Shown piece after piece: positions 11,645 through 21,202 of a DNA stretch of 64,000 nt. The DNA lies in contig NC_084942.1 in NCBI RefSeq assembly GCF_958298935.1, positions 14,205,501 through 14,269,500 on the forward strand, written 5' to 3'. Each line of letters starts with the position of its first letter. Position 1 is the first letter of the stretch. A program made the translations under genes and the position numbers. The notes under the pieces were generated by a model. It did no database searches. It saw only the letters and a list, made by a program, of their open reading frames with translations, and had not been told where the DNA came from. Origin of the DNA: Phragmites australis. Its lineage: Eukaryota > Streptophyta > Magnoliopsida > Poales > Poaceae.

Positions 11645-12690
11645 GATACAATTTAACGATGCGAAAAAGTTGAAGTTACCAGTCAGATTCATTAATCCGC
11701 AACAAATTTCCCAGCACAACTTAGTCGTGAAGTTGAGGACTAACGACCCCCAGATTAAGGGGAAGAGTAACAAGGAGAAAGCAAGGGTCATAAGACAAAT
11801 GACCAAATCTCGCAGGCTTAAAATGTCAACCTACATAGGAAGGGCTATGCTAGAAATGCAAGACAAGGACTACATCATGGCTCCCTATAACTTTAAGTAA
11901 GTGTGATACGTTAAGAACCTAACATAAGTATTCAACCTAATTGGTCGATCAAGAACCTAACATAAAGATTCATGTAGCGATCACTTTATTTGTATAATGC
12001 TGATGCCAAAGTCGAGCAGACTCGTGATCCTTGACTTAGCCGATCTCTCCCAAAAATCCTACCAAGATCTTATCGACGTTATATAGAGGTAAAGAAAATC
12101 CCCATACATAAAATTCTTATAAATCATTTATGAATTGATAATTACTTATTGGCATTTGAATAGGGCCTACAAGTGTACGTAACGAAAGGTGGGATACACG
12201 ATACGGCCAAGCCAGATGCGATGGCCGCCCATACACACTTTCCGGTAATAACACACCTCTAATGCTTATATCTCACTACTTATAATGAAGAGTCTTATTA
12301 AACTAACGGATACATTGCGTTTTTTAAGTGCCACAAGAAAGGTTTCGACACCATTCTTTGTAGATACTATGTTTGCCAGTTTCTTAGGGTAAACATGAGG
12401 TACACAACCAACCCCGAGGACGTAAGTCATCATTGTGCTTGCACATTCTTATTTGGTTCTGTTTCCGTTGTGAGTAGTGTTTTAGCTCTTTTAGTTGTGT
12501 TTTCATTTCAGGCACGGATGATCGAATGTATCCACACCTCGCTCAAAGACAAAGATATCTAAAACGTGCAACGTGATATGTGCCGGTTCATCATGCATGA
12601 AGTCATTCACAAGAGTGGCAGGTTCTTTGACCTCGGAGGTGAATTGGCTAGCCATCCAAGGTTTTGTGAGTGGGAGATGAAATACTCTTA
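11645..12690 (+). pseudogene. ULP1-type (C48) peptidase-like exons of CACTA-B
   Basis: ULP1 peptidases remove SUMO-like modifiers. Many grass CACTA elements carry a ULP1-like domain of unknown role. The exons read RRLKMSTYIGRAMLEMQDKD and IMAPYNFK (to 11900), SDHFICIML (about 11970) with the position of the catalytic His, LVILDLADLSQKSYQDLIDV with the Asp (about 12025-12080), GGIHDTAKPDAMAAHTHFP (about 12190-12245), GFDTILCRYYVCQFLRVN with the catalytic Cys (about 12345-12400) and DMCRFIMHEVIHKSGRFFDL (about 12575-12640). GT...AG-like boundaries separate the blocks (for example GTAATAAC at 12244 and TTTCAG before 12512). One in-frame stop at 12560 and an HF instead of HW at the His motif suggest decay. 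Confidence 0.75.
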
Positions 12691-12859
12691 GCAATGTTGG
12701 CTTGTGTTGTAAATTGTGATAATATATGTACTTGTGAATATTATTGTACTTGTGTTGATTCAAATACTATTGAAATCTGTGATGTTTGAAATCTGTCTTG
12801 AAAATGTGTTGAAATCTGGAGAGAATAAAATATATGCTTATTATTTTTTTGAATGAAAT

Positions 12860-13126
12860 ATATTTCCACAGGCGGTTCGTTAAAGGAACTACCTGTGGAA
12901 ATCTATCTATCTACAGGCGGACGCTAAAGTGTGTCGCCTGTGGAAATCTATTTCCACAGGCGGTTTACTTAAGTGAACCTCCTGTGAAAAATAGATTTCC
13001 ACAGACGGTCTATTTTACGCCTGTGAAAATCGTTCATTTTCACAAGCCTTTAATCACAGGCGGTTGGGCTAAACGCCTATGAAAACCGGTTATGAACCGC
13101 CTCTACAAATAGTTTCTATAGTAGTG
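12860..13126. repeat. CACTA-B subterminal repeats and right terminus
   Basis: The motif TTTCCACAGGCGG and its reverse complement CCGCCTGTGGAAA alternate about ten times, ending in ACCGCCTCTACAAATAG and TTTCTATAGTAGTG at 13126. This subterminal family (CACAGGCGG) differs from the CACTGCCGGC family of elements A and C, so B is a different CACTA lineage. Confidence 0.85.
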
Positions 13127-13493
13127 AAAGTCATCCAATAGTACAACACTTTGTAGAGTAGGTGGATAGACAACCAAAGCACTTAAAAATGACCGTTCAC
13201 ACAAATAGTTGACTCTTGATTGACTTGATTCCTTTCTTTGACTCACTTTGCTGACAAGTAAATCTTGGTTAATATGAGGTAACTATATCTTTTGGGTTAC
13301 ATTTTAGACTATCCCAACTTTAGTTGTTGTGTAGGGAGTTTGATAATGGGGAGAAAGTTATTTCCTTAGTAAGTACAAGTACACAAGAGTCACTCATGGA
13401 AATTTCACTCTCATGGTGGAATCTCCTTTCATATGAACAACTTGTGGGGAAAGTTACAACAATATTAGCTTTATTTACCTTTACTAGTCGGTT
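13127..13493. other. Spacer, no gene seen
   Basis: This stretch lies between the CACTA-B right end and the Helitron 3' end. One open frame (13324 onward) has no domain. I see no repeat structure. Confidence 0.5.
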
Positions 13494-13732
13494 GCACGTG
13501 CTTTGCACATCAAACGTCGGAGCGCGTGGGACCACGTGGGAGGGCGCAGGAGGAGAGGGCAGACCATGTGAAGGCTTCCGGAATCACTTCGTATTTTTAA
13601 GTAGTTGAGATAGAGATATCGAGTGGCATGAGGTGGGTAATTTCTGCGAAGTTTAGGGGTAGTCTGCAGGATGTGGAGGCAGGACGTCCTGCCTGGTGCG
13701 AGAATCACTACATATTTTTTAAGTAGTAGAGA
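13494..13732 (-). mobile_element. Short non-autonomous Helitron
   Basis: On the minus strand it begins TCTCTACTACTTAAAAAATA at 13732 (preceded by A) and ends at 13494 in CTAG (followed by T). It therefore sits between A and T without target duplication, as Helitrons do. Just inside the 3' end is a short stem, GTGCAAAGCACGTGCAA, a few bases before CTAG. It is 239 bp long with no coding capacity. A second, slightly diverged copy of the 5' end occurs inside it at about 13580-13617. Confidence 0.78.
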
Positions 13733-13971
13733 TGTGCAATATTATGTTACCGCATTATTTCACATGCTTTTTCAAATCGAAATACGATAGGACTGGCAAA
13801 AAAGGTATCATCCGTGTTATACCACTGTCTTTCACTGCTACAAAAACCCCCTTCACTGCCGGCTCTAAAACCCCCTTCACTGTCAGTTTTAGAGCCGGTA
13901 GTGGGTAACAGGCAATGATAGTCGAGGACTATCACTGCCGGCTCGATATACCGGCAGTGAAGGGGGTTATC

Positions 13972-15460
13972 TGTTGGGAAACGTGCAAGCTATACTAGCC
14001 TAAAACAAAAAAAAAATTACCGCATTCACCCAGAAAATCATGCTAATAGGAGATCATAGATTGTTACCGCTCGACGCGTAGTGCAGCGGAAGAAGAGTTG
14101 GAGTAGATAGATCCAACGTCGTGCGTATCAAACTCCTCGAGCAGCTTCTCGATCAGATCCACTACCAGCCCCACGCAGGTGGTCACGCTTCACGACCAAC
14201 TCCGAGCTGGTGGTTGTGCTCCTCGACTCCGAGCAGGTTGTCGTGCTCCTCGACCTACTCCGAGCAGGTGGTTGTGCTCCTCGACCAACTCCAAGCAGCT
14301 GGTTGTGCTCCTCGACCAACTCCAAGCAGGTGGTTATGCTCCTTGACAAACTTCAAGCAGGTGACGTTCAACTCGCCGAGAAGATCAGCGTCGCAATACC
14401 AGCAGTGCCTCTACGGTATCCACACGTACTGGGTAGAAACGTCGAGCGCTGATGTGCTAGCACCGCACGCGCGGCTAGGGTTTTGGGGGATCGTGTGGAA
14501 GGCTGCGACTGGGGTTTCGAAATGGCTCAACCTCAGCACGCCCTACCCACACCTCTCCTTATATAAAGCTCTCCAATGGGCTCCCACGTTCGAAGCCCTT
14601 TAGGACTCTAACTTCTCATGGACCACAATCCAATCAAAACCCATATACGAATCTAATTCGCATGTTTTGTTCCAACCCATTAAGTGTGCAACCTATTAGG
14701 TTCATGTACAAATAGCTACGACTCGGAAACCCTTTGCCTCACGATACCAGTCAAGCTCAAGGCTAGATACGTGCCACCCTTGTGATAGCTCGACCATTCA
14801 CTCGATCAAGTAGTGGATTCATCATGACTAACTCTTTAATCATATTGGCATGGCCATGTACTTTCTCGATCCAACTACCTCGAGGGGCCCTGAGATATCT
14901 CTCCTGTTACCAAGAAGGGGAAAATTCCATCTTGATCGCTCAATCCCCACGACATGTTTCATGACAAACCCGAAAACTACCTTTATGACTACCCAGTTAC
15001 AGAATAGCGTTTGGTAGCCTCAAAGTATGCCACTACACATTATGGGAACCAATGACGATCTCAGGTCTAAGGATCCTACAGGTACACCATTTGAGATAAC
15101 AACTGATGGCACATCATAAATAATAATCACAGCAGTATCTCAAGGTGGGTCTATCCAACATCATGTTGTCTAACATAAATGTCCACATTATTGACTTAGT
15201 ATCTCTATACCTATGATCCATGAAACGTGATCATCAATCAATACACGTGCTGGTCTTATGTATCATCACAATGATATGCGACTAGGGATCGACTAAGAAT
15301 AACATCATGATATAAACAAAGAGTTTCATGAACAGGTCACATACTTGCCAATCAAAGTAAATGATAGTCATTCTTTGAATAACACATTATTCAGAAGTAC
15401 ATTAATATAGACGTGTGATACAATCATCTTTATGATTGCCTCTAGGGCATATCACCTTCA
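13972..15460 (-). mobile_element. Solo Copia LTR inside CACTA-C
   Basis: Read on the minus strand it starts TGAAGGTGATATGCCCTAG and ends CGTTTCCCAACA. The 5-bp sequence TTATC flanks it on both sides (13967-13971 and 15461-15465). There is no internal retrotransposon sequence, so unequal recombination between two LTRs is the likely origin. At 1,489 bp it is about twice the length of the related LTR at 2697-3416, yet both ends and the TATA region match that family. Confidence 0.9.
14211..14361. repeat. 31-bp minisatellite inside the solo LTR
   Basis: About five imperfect units of the form GTGGTTGTGCTCCTCGACC plus AACTCCAAGCAG are present, the later ones at 14269, 14300 and 14331, giving a period of 31 bp. 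The open frames across this stretch on both strands are by-products of the repeat. Confidence 0.82.
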
Positions 15461-15605
15461 TTATCACTGTCGGCTGAAGGATTTGGCCAGCAGTGATACC
15501 CAAGGCATCACTGTCGGCTGAAGGATTTGGCCAGCAGTGATACCCAAGGCATCACTGTCGGCTGAAGCCTTCGGCCGGTAGTGATTCGTTGGAATCACTG
15601 CCGGA
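15461..15605. repeat. CACTA-C left subterminal repeats, inner part
   Basis: A block starting ATCACTGTCGGCTGAAGG and including GGCCAGCAGTGATACCCAAGG is repeated head to tail with a period of about 47 bp, ending in GAATCACTGCCGG. The outer part of the same array lies at 13833-13971, on the other side of the solo LTR. Confidence 0.85.
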
Positions 15606-16068
15606 GTGTTTTCCCTCTCCTCCCTCCTTCGTCCTCCCTTCTTGGTCCTCCCTTTCTCTGTCCTCTCTGTACTCCCTCTCTCTCCTCGATCTCTCCGTCT
15701 CTCTCTCAATACATGCATACAATGATACATATATTTACTGTAAATCAATAATAAAAGCACCTTCATTAATATATAGTAATGAACATATATTACAAGTCAG
15801 GCATCGAAAAACACACATATATACATAATAGTTCTCACAGGTCACCCCCTGAAAAGTCGATTGAGTTGAGCCAGTCTAGTATCCCTCTACCTCTCCCGTG
15901 ATGAGGACCGCGTCTCCGCACTAACGACTAATGGCGTGTGTACGTCCGGGGATGCCGGGGGGGGGGGGGCGATGGTGGTGGAGCGGAGGACCCGGCTACG
16001 CCTGATCGACCGCAGCGTCATCTATGCTCCAGGCTCACCGGTGTGTCAAAGACATCGAAGTTTGATGC
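15606..16068. other. CACTA-C 3' non-coding region
   Basis: This stretch holds a pyrimidine-rich tract (15612-15710), an AT-rich stretch, and an uninterrupted run of 14 G at 15957-15970. No coding domain was recognised on either strand. Confidence 0.55.
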
Positions 16069-16326
16069 CTAAACGCCTCTACGGTTTGAGCCTTCAGCCT
16101 CCTCCGCAGCACACTGACGGGCCACCCTCTTGTCCTCCTCCTCCTGGGCACGCTTATGGGACGCTGCTTCTTTCTCCTCCGCAGTGCACAGCTGACGAGC
16201 TAGCCTCTCATCCTTCTCCTCCTGGGCACGCTTACGGGACACTGCTTCTTGCTTCTCCTTTGCATCATCGTTGGAAGGCCGTTCTGTCAAAGAGTCGTCT
16301 GATGATACCAACTTCGCATCATACAT
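16069..16326 (-). CDS. Charged coiled-coil segment with a 25-residue repeat, CACTA-C
   Basis: The minus frame encodes an Ala/Glu/Lys/Arg-rich helix with two copies of the pattern KRAQEE(K/E)D(E/K)R(L/V)ARQ. The DNA repeats with a period of 75 bp (CCTCCGCAG at 16101 and 16176). It lies downstream of the ULP1 peptidase domain and is probably the C-terminal exon of the same element gene. No enzyme domain is present. A coiled-coil role in self-association is an inference from composition only. Confidence 0.5.
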   Translation of the reverse strand: MYDAKLVSSDDSLTERPSNDDAKEKQEAVSRKRAQEEKDERLARQLCTAEEKEAASHKRAQEEEDKRVARQCAAEEAEGSNRRGV

Positions 16327-16649
16327 AGTAATTCATATATTCATTAATAAATAGAAATTAATGTCATTCATTAATATTATGTCAATTGGCGAAATATAAT
16401 ACGTTGTCAAGCCCCTTGGTAGCCAACCTGCTTGTCGCATACTTTCTACTAGAAGGTACAGTGTCATTTGATGGTCTCTCACGCGTGGATGGCACGATCG
16501 GTTCATGAAATTGGCCATTTGGGTTAATAACATGTTCCAATAAGAACCCGGCACTCTGTTCTTGAGGGGCATGTATTTCTACAGGTTGTAACACACTAGT
16601 GTGTAGTTTGGAGTGCTACGTTTGAAGAATCGAAAGAATTAGTCCTTAA

Positions 16650-17620
16650 ACACGTGTAGAAATTGAAAAGAAGGCATCGATATGTTATTTCATACCTCAA
16701 GATCATTGAACCTAACAGCGTCTCCGTCCATGCTGAATGCATGCATGAAAGTAAGAACATAAAACGCACAGAGATTGTTGCCGGGTGGCTGCCTCATACA
16801 CTTCAAGAGGAAATGATTCATCAGTGGAATGAATTGAACCTTTTTATTCAGTAGGAAATGCAAGACATGAATATAGATTGTGTACTAAAAAGTCAGTTTT
16901 TACATCGTACTGCTTCCTGAAGAATAAATGATCGAGTTAACCTGCTTATCATGTCGATGAGGTGTTGGTAAGTCATCTTATCTCTCTTTTGTGAGTCCAA
17001 GATAATGATCTTGCTCAAGTCTAGGTGGATGACAAAGAGGATCCAATAAAAACTGCAGGATATGTCACCATAGCAAATTAATACCAGAATCGAGTTGCCC
17101 ATAAAATGAGGATGCCCTGGTGCGCAAATACGTGCTCATAGCTATAGGGTAAGAGTATGGATTTCTTGTATTGGTGGTGAAGCAGACACTTCAATAAGTA
17201 GTCTTTGGTGAAGTCTGGATTCTTCATTACAAGTTTCTGGTTCACAAGCCCAGGATCGATGAATCCTAATTTCTTATCTAAGTCTTCTCCATATGCTTGG
17301 ATCTCCATTCTATGAAAGAGAGAAGTTAGCTATGCAATTTCAAGGTACAAGATCATATAATGTGAATTATATGCATAAGTCACTTACAGAGTCTACGCTC
17401 TGACTATAGCCACATCGAGGGCATCTTCCTTGTACAGTTCATACAAGTGCAAGAATTCCCACCAGAAGAAGTCGTCCCCGTTGAGGAAATATTCATCCCT
17501 GTATCTTACGGGGAACGCTTACAGGGAATGTCTGAAAACCCTGCATGGACTGCTCCAAGTACCACAGATGTAATCGACGCATTTGAGTTGTAAGGTGTTC
17601 TTTCTATATCTGGTTTGGCC
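16650..17620 (-). pseudogene. ULP1-type (C48) peptidase-like exons of CACTA-C
   Basis: On the minus strand an upstream exon (about 17520-17395) reads DDFFWWEFLHLYELYKEDAL. Exon 17308-17110 starts MEIQAYGEDLDKKLG and contains KDYLLKCLLHHQYKKSILLP. Exon 17060-16910 has YWILFVIHLDLSKIIILDSQ, where the His of the usual HW motif has become Tyr and the Asp is kept. The last block (about 16800-16700) has QPPGNNLCAFYVLTFMHAFS with the catalytic Cys. Intron-like gaps separate the blocks. The His-to-Tyr change would be expected to kill peptidase activity. Family assignment is strong; the exon borders are approximate. Confidence 0.78.
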
Positions 17621-17778
17621 AAATATTTGCTCAACTCAAACGGCCATGTAACATCCAACTTTGATATATCCACTCCCATAGTAAGTTGTGCTAGTTCCTC
17701 TGCTGTTATTCTTGAATCAGCTAGGAAGTCTGCAATGCTTGGAGCATCCTTAATAATTGGGCCTGGTTTGCTCTTGGC

Positions 17779-18791
17779 CTACTTCTTGCTGATGCGTTCA
17801 TAGTCAGTCGGTGGCTTACTTGAAGCCTCCCCCGTCTGTTTAGCTTTGGCCATTTTCATGAAAAAATTCAAGGCATCTTCAGGCACAACAGACTTCAGTG
17901 GAGGTGGAGGAGGATGGAAATGAGACGTAACACTGGCGTCCACAATCTTTTTGGTTTCCTCATCAGTGAGTGAATAGACATCCTTGGGTTCCGCCAACTT
18001 CTTAGATGGCACCGACTTCTTAGATGATGTCATCTGCTTGGATGTTGCAGAACCTGATCTTGTTTTCTGAGCAGATGGCTGGCTTCTTGATGGTGATGGC
18101 TTCTTGAGCGATGGACTTCTTCGAGGTGATGGCTGAGGAGGTGGACTTCTTTTGGGAGATGGCTGAGGAAAGGGAGATCTTCGAGGCGACGGTGGGCCAA
18201 GGTGTAGTGGAGAGTAGAGATTCTCGGGAGCTGTCCCTGGTGGAAACACTGTGTAGACCTTCTCCCATGCAATGAATGTGTGCTCGTTCTCCTATAGTGT
18301 TCACCCCCTCCTCTGCGGGGTAGTCCACCTCAACATGGCGGTACTGGTCAACTGTCTCATCTACTTCGACCACGGCGTAACCCTCCAGTATGAGACATCT
18401 GTGCAAATGTTTATGGGAGCCACGAGGATAAGCCACACGCAGAAGCCACATTGATGGTAATGTTCCTAGCACCAATGTGTAGTTCACACGGTGTCCATGC
18501 TGTGATGAGGTCCATAGCATAAGTGATGAAGTTAGCTCCCAGAACTCCTGTGGATGCACAGCTACTCCGATGACCACTGGGGCTGGAGCGCGCAACATTA
18601 GGAGATGCTGCTGGCCGTTCCTGTTCGCTCACAATAGCACCCTGTTCACGGATGAGGGCTTGTCGTACTGCTTGTGCTATTTTTTCTTCTGTATGTTCCC
18701 TCTCCTTTTTTAGTGCTTGTTCAAGCATTTCTATCATCCTAGCTTGTTCTGCCTCTCGTTCTATATCTCGCTCTGCTTGTGATCTCTTCAA
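17779..18791 (-). CDS. Coiled coil plus Pro/Ser-rich linker of the CACTA-C protein
   Basis: 18791-18640 encodes a strongly charged coiled coil (ERDIEREAEQARMIEMLEQA, KKEREHTEEKIAQAVRQAL), usual after the transposase_24-like domain in grass CACTA proteins. 18249-17779 encodes a low-complexity stretch with repeats of SPRRSP and PSPKRSPPPQPSP, a basic Ser/Lys part, then PTDYERISKK. The two parts are in different frames with a gap at about 18411-18250 that may be an intron or a frameshift. Function is unknown; it probably links the DNA-binding part to the peptidase-like part. Confidence 0.55.
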
Positions 18792-19104
18792 CTCTTGTAA
18801 CTATCGACGTTGCTTGGGAATCCATATTTTCAACCCATCACCCCAACGCCTCGTGTGCGACCATCGTGCTCCTTGTTTCCCAGGGCCAAGGTGAGCTCGT
18901 CCCTATCCATGTCTGGCTTGAAATAGCCTTGTGCAGACTGCTCGTGACCTTCCGTAAGCTTTTTTGTAATATCTTGCATCACTTCCGGGTCTTTAGGGTT
19001 GTAAAGGATAAGCTTCCATCAGACAAGTAAGAAGCACCCCTACCAAAAAGGAAGTATGTCAATCGTACACTCCAGCCCTCCATCTCAGGCATGACACCTC
19101 GCTC

Positions 19105-19638
19105 TCATAGTTCATCTAGCTGTTGTTGCCATTGCCTTTCTTTCCTCACATACCCACGACTGCAGACTTTGTGAGGGTACAAGTTCTTCTTTGAGTTTTC
19201 TTTGTTCACCTCACTCAACCTTTGTGCCTCTTCCGACAACTTGTACTCTGCAAATGCTTGCCAATGATCTTCCAGGTGCGGCCATTTGCGGAAATCTGGC
19301 ATTGTACCTTTCTACACATATGTTCTGTTCAGTGTCCCCTTCTAGTTCTTAAATGAAAGGCACATGATCATTAGCATCTTACGCTTAACTACTTTCATAT
19401 CTGTATCTTCAGGGAAGTCAAACTTCTCTAATATCTTGGGCCACAAGATGTCGTTCTTGATCGAATCAGGAACCACATGTGGATCACCTCGTTCGCCAAT
19501 CCACAATCTGTAGCTGATAGGCACGTGATCCTTAACAGAAATCCCACAGACTGACTTGTATGGCTCCAGAACTCTCTCTGGTGCAGTTGGCTCCCCTGCT
19601 AGTAAGACCTCCGTGATCACAAATCCTCCCATGGGCAT
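19105..19638 (-). pseudogene. Transposase_24-like (Ptta/En/Spm) domain, CACTA-C
   Basis: This is the TnpA/TnpD-like DNA-binding protein of CACTA elements, expected to bind the subterminal repeats. The minus frame 19638-19342 contains VKDHVPISYRLWIGERGDPH, VVPDSIKNDILWPKILEKFD and a Lys-rich helix. Frame 19302-19105 contains MPDFRKWPHLEDHWQAFAEY, KLSEEAQRLSEVNKEN and GYVRKERQWQQQLDEL. Two in-frame stops between them (TAG near 19344 and near 19310) fall where Trp and Gln would be expected, so the domain is interrupted by point mutations. It continues past 19105 with MEGWSVRLTYFLFGRGASYL. Confidence 0.78.
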
Positions 19639-20181
19639 CTTCGAGGGACCTCAGACACGATGCCGCTCCTGGGTTTGCTCATTGTCGTGACCCTCCGGAG
19701 AATCAAGCATCTGCACATAAGTGAAAAAACTATTAGGAACCTCTACGATAATATATAGAACAGATGCATTCATCTACTTATGAATTACCTCATCGCCTCC
19801 GCAGGTGTCTGTTTGGTCCAGGTTGAGGTAGTGGCTTGGGCTACCTTCTTCAATGTTTGATGGCGGCACTACATCTCCTTCTAGCACCTGGGCTTGATCG
19901 ACGGTTGGTGATGCCATCCCTTCCTGGGAGTTCTGCATACGATGACGACGAGCGATTGAGTATTCTACATATAAAGAGCAGAGGAAGGAGGGAGATAGAG
20001 ATAAAGCCGATGAGGGAGGGAGGGAGGTTGTCGGATAACCATGAAGGAGTCAATAGATAGAATGCATATACATATAATATTGTAAATGAGTACGTTATGA
20101 CCACATTTAACAAAAAACGTCACATCTTACATAGCAAAATAGGTATAAAGGTACTAACAGTTGACACATTGATCTTACAAG

Positions 20182-20454
20182 TCACATCATATTACATAGA
20201 AAAATAATGATGATTACAACCAGAACTAGGATTATGACATCTTTACACATGAAATCACACTTCTTCTTATTTTCAAAGTTAGCCAATTTTAGCTCAGCTT
20301 GGATAACTTGACTATTGTATACCGCAACAGCTTCATGTTTGGACTTGTATCCTTTGTAACATGCTCCTTTGAATCCATTAACTTGTGCGTGGCATTCCTC
20401 CCAACTGGAGAACACTCCACTTTGCTGACCACGATGAATAACATACCATGTCAT
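20182..20454 (-). CDS. RNase H1 N-terminal / viroplasmin-like domain protein in CACTA-C
   Basis: This 90-residue frame starts MTWYVIHRGQQSGVFSSWEE and continues CHAQVNGFKGACYKGYKSKHEA. That is the conserved WYVV..G...G(V/I)Y..W.EC..QV.GF.GA.YK.Y....EA signature of the small RNase H1 N-terminal domain (also called the caulimovirus viroplasmin domain), which binds RNA/DNA hybrids in RNase H1. No RNase H catalytic domain follows. The C-terminus is instead hydrophobic (DVIILVLVVIIIIFLCNMM), which may be an unspliced intron read-through. It lies 5' of the transposase_24-like domain inside the element. Domain match is good; whether it is a separate gene or a first exon is open. Confidence 0.72.
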   Translation of the reverse strand: MTWYVIHRGQQSGVFSSWEECHAQVNGFKGACYKGYKSKHEAVAVYNSQVIQAELKLANFENKKKCDFMCKDVIILVLVVIIIIFLCNMM

Positions 20455-20934
20455 AGCACTCCTAAATTTCAGAGAATATGCAAAAATGATATACTACAAA
20501 CCACACTAACACCAAAGAATATTCTTGCAAAAAACTATTAGGCACAGTGGCTCTAGCAAATGGCCTTATTAGGACTTCGGTACTGATTACCTGCTCAGAG
20601 AGAAAGCATTCTTCTCAAGTCAGCATTTATGTGCCAGTCCTACTAGTTCAGAAAGCAGCTTCTCTCAAGACGAGCTAGATGCCCTATCTGAGATTGACCT
20701 CAACAATTTTCTTTTAGAAAAGGCAAATGAGCAAATGGAGAGGAAAGAAGGGATTTTGTTTGGATAGCTAGAGATTGCTCATCTAGACCTTCTTCTTGAC
20801 CAAAAATGAGCTTGAGTGGTGGGGGAATCAAAAGGAGAGAAGGAATGAAGTGGGTACTGCCGTATGAGAGTTTGTGAGGGGGAGAGAAAGTTCTAATCGA
20901 ACTGTCTGTTAGCTCGAGCTTGGAGAAGGTGAGG

Positions 20935-21202
20935 AAGGGGGCATCACTGCCGGTTCATTTAACCAGCCGATAGTGATGTTATGCTATCACTGCCGGTTGA
21001 TGGATTAAGCCGGCAGTGATGAGGGAGTAGGGCATCACTGCCGGCTCAATCCATTTGACCGGCAGTGATGACACTTATCACTACCGGTTCATAAGTCACG
21101 ATGACTTATTCTTCCTGCACGGCTTACAAACCGGCTATGATGCCACATCACTTTAGGAATCTGTAGTGATGAGCCGGCATATAAGTCTAGTTTGTAGTAG
21201 TG
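20935..21202. repeat. CACTA-C right subterminal repeats and terminus
   Basis: At least six copies of ATCACTGCCGG(C/T)T(C/G)A or its reverse complement occur between 20941 and 21090, followed by ACCGGCTATGATGCC and the terminus ending GTAGTAGTG at 21202. It mirrors the left array at 13833-13971 plus 15461-15605. Confidence 0.88.

Larger units (their letters stand above)
10884..13126 (+). mobile_element. CACTA (En/Spm) element B, plus strand, left end not found
   Basis: A tnp2 fragment (10884-11530) is followed by ULP1-type peptidase exons (11645-12690) and then by subterminal repeats ending at 13126 in TTTCTATAGTAGTG. That ending is the reverse complement of a CACTACTATAGAAA terminus. The corresponding left terminus could not be found, so the true start lies somewhere left of 10884 or is deleted. 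AAA follows the right end and would be the candidate 3-bp TSD. Confidence 0.82.
13833..21202 (-). mobile_element. CACTA (En/Spm) element C, both ends present
   Basis: The left end is CACTGCTACAAAAACC at 13833. The right end at 21202 reads, as reverse complement, CACTACTACAAACTAG. TTT lies directly outside each end (13830-13832 and 21203-21205), giving the expected 3-bp TSD. Subterminal repeats of the ATCACTGCCGGCT type occupy both ends. Genes run on the minus strand: RNase H1 N-terminal-like domain, transposase_24-like domain, coiled coil, Pro/Ser-rich linker and ULP1-type peptidase. No tnp2 transposase is visible, so the element is probably non-autonomous. A solo LTR is nested at 13972-15460. 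Confidence 0.9.

Noticed and set aside
15957..15970. Run of 14 G as a possible G-quadruplex regulatory site
   Set aside because: A homopolymer of this length could be a sequencing or assembly artefact, and nothing around it suggests a promoter.
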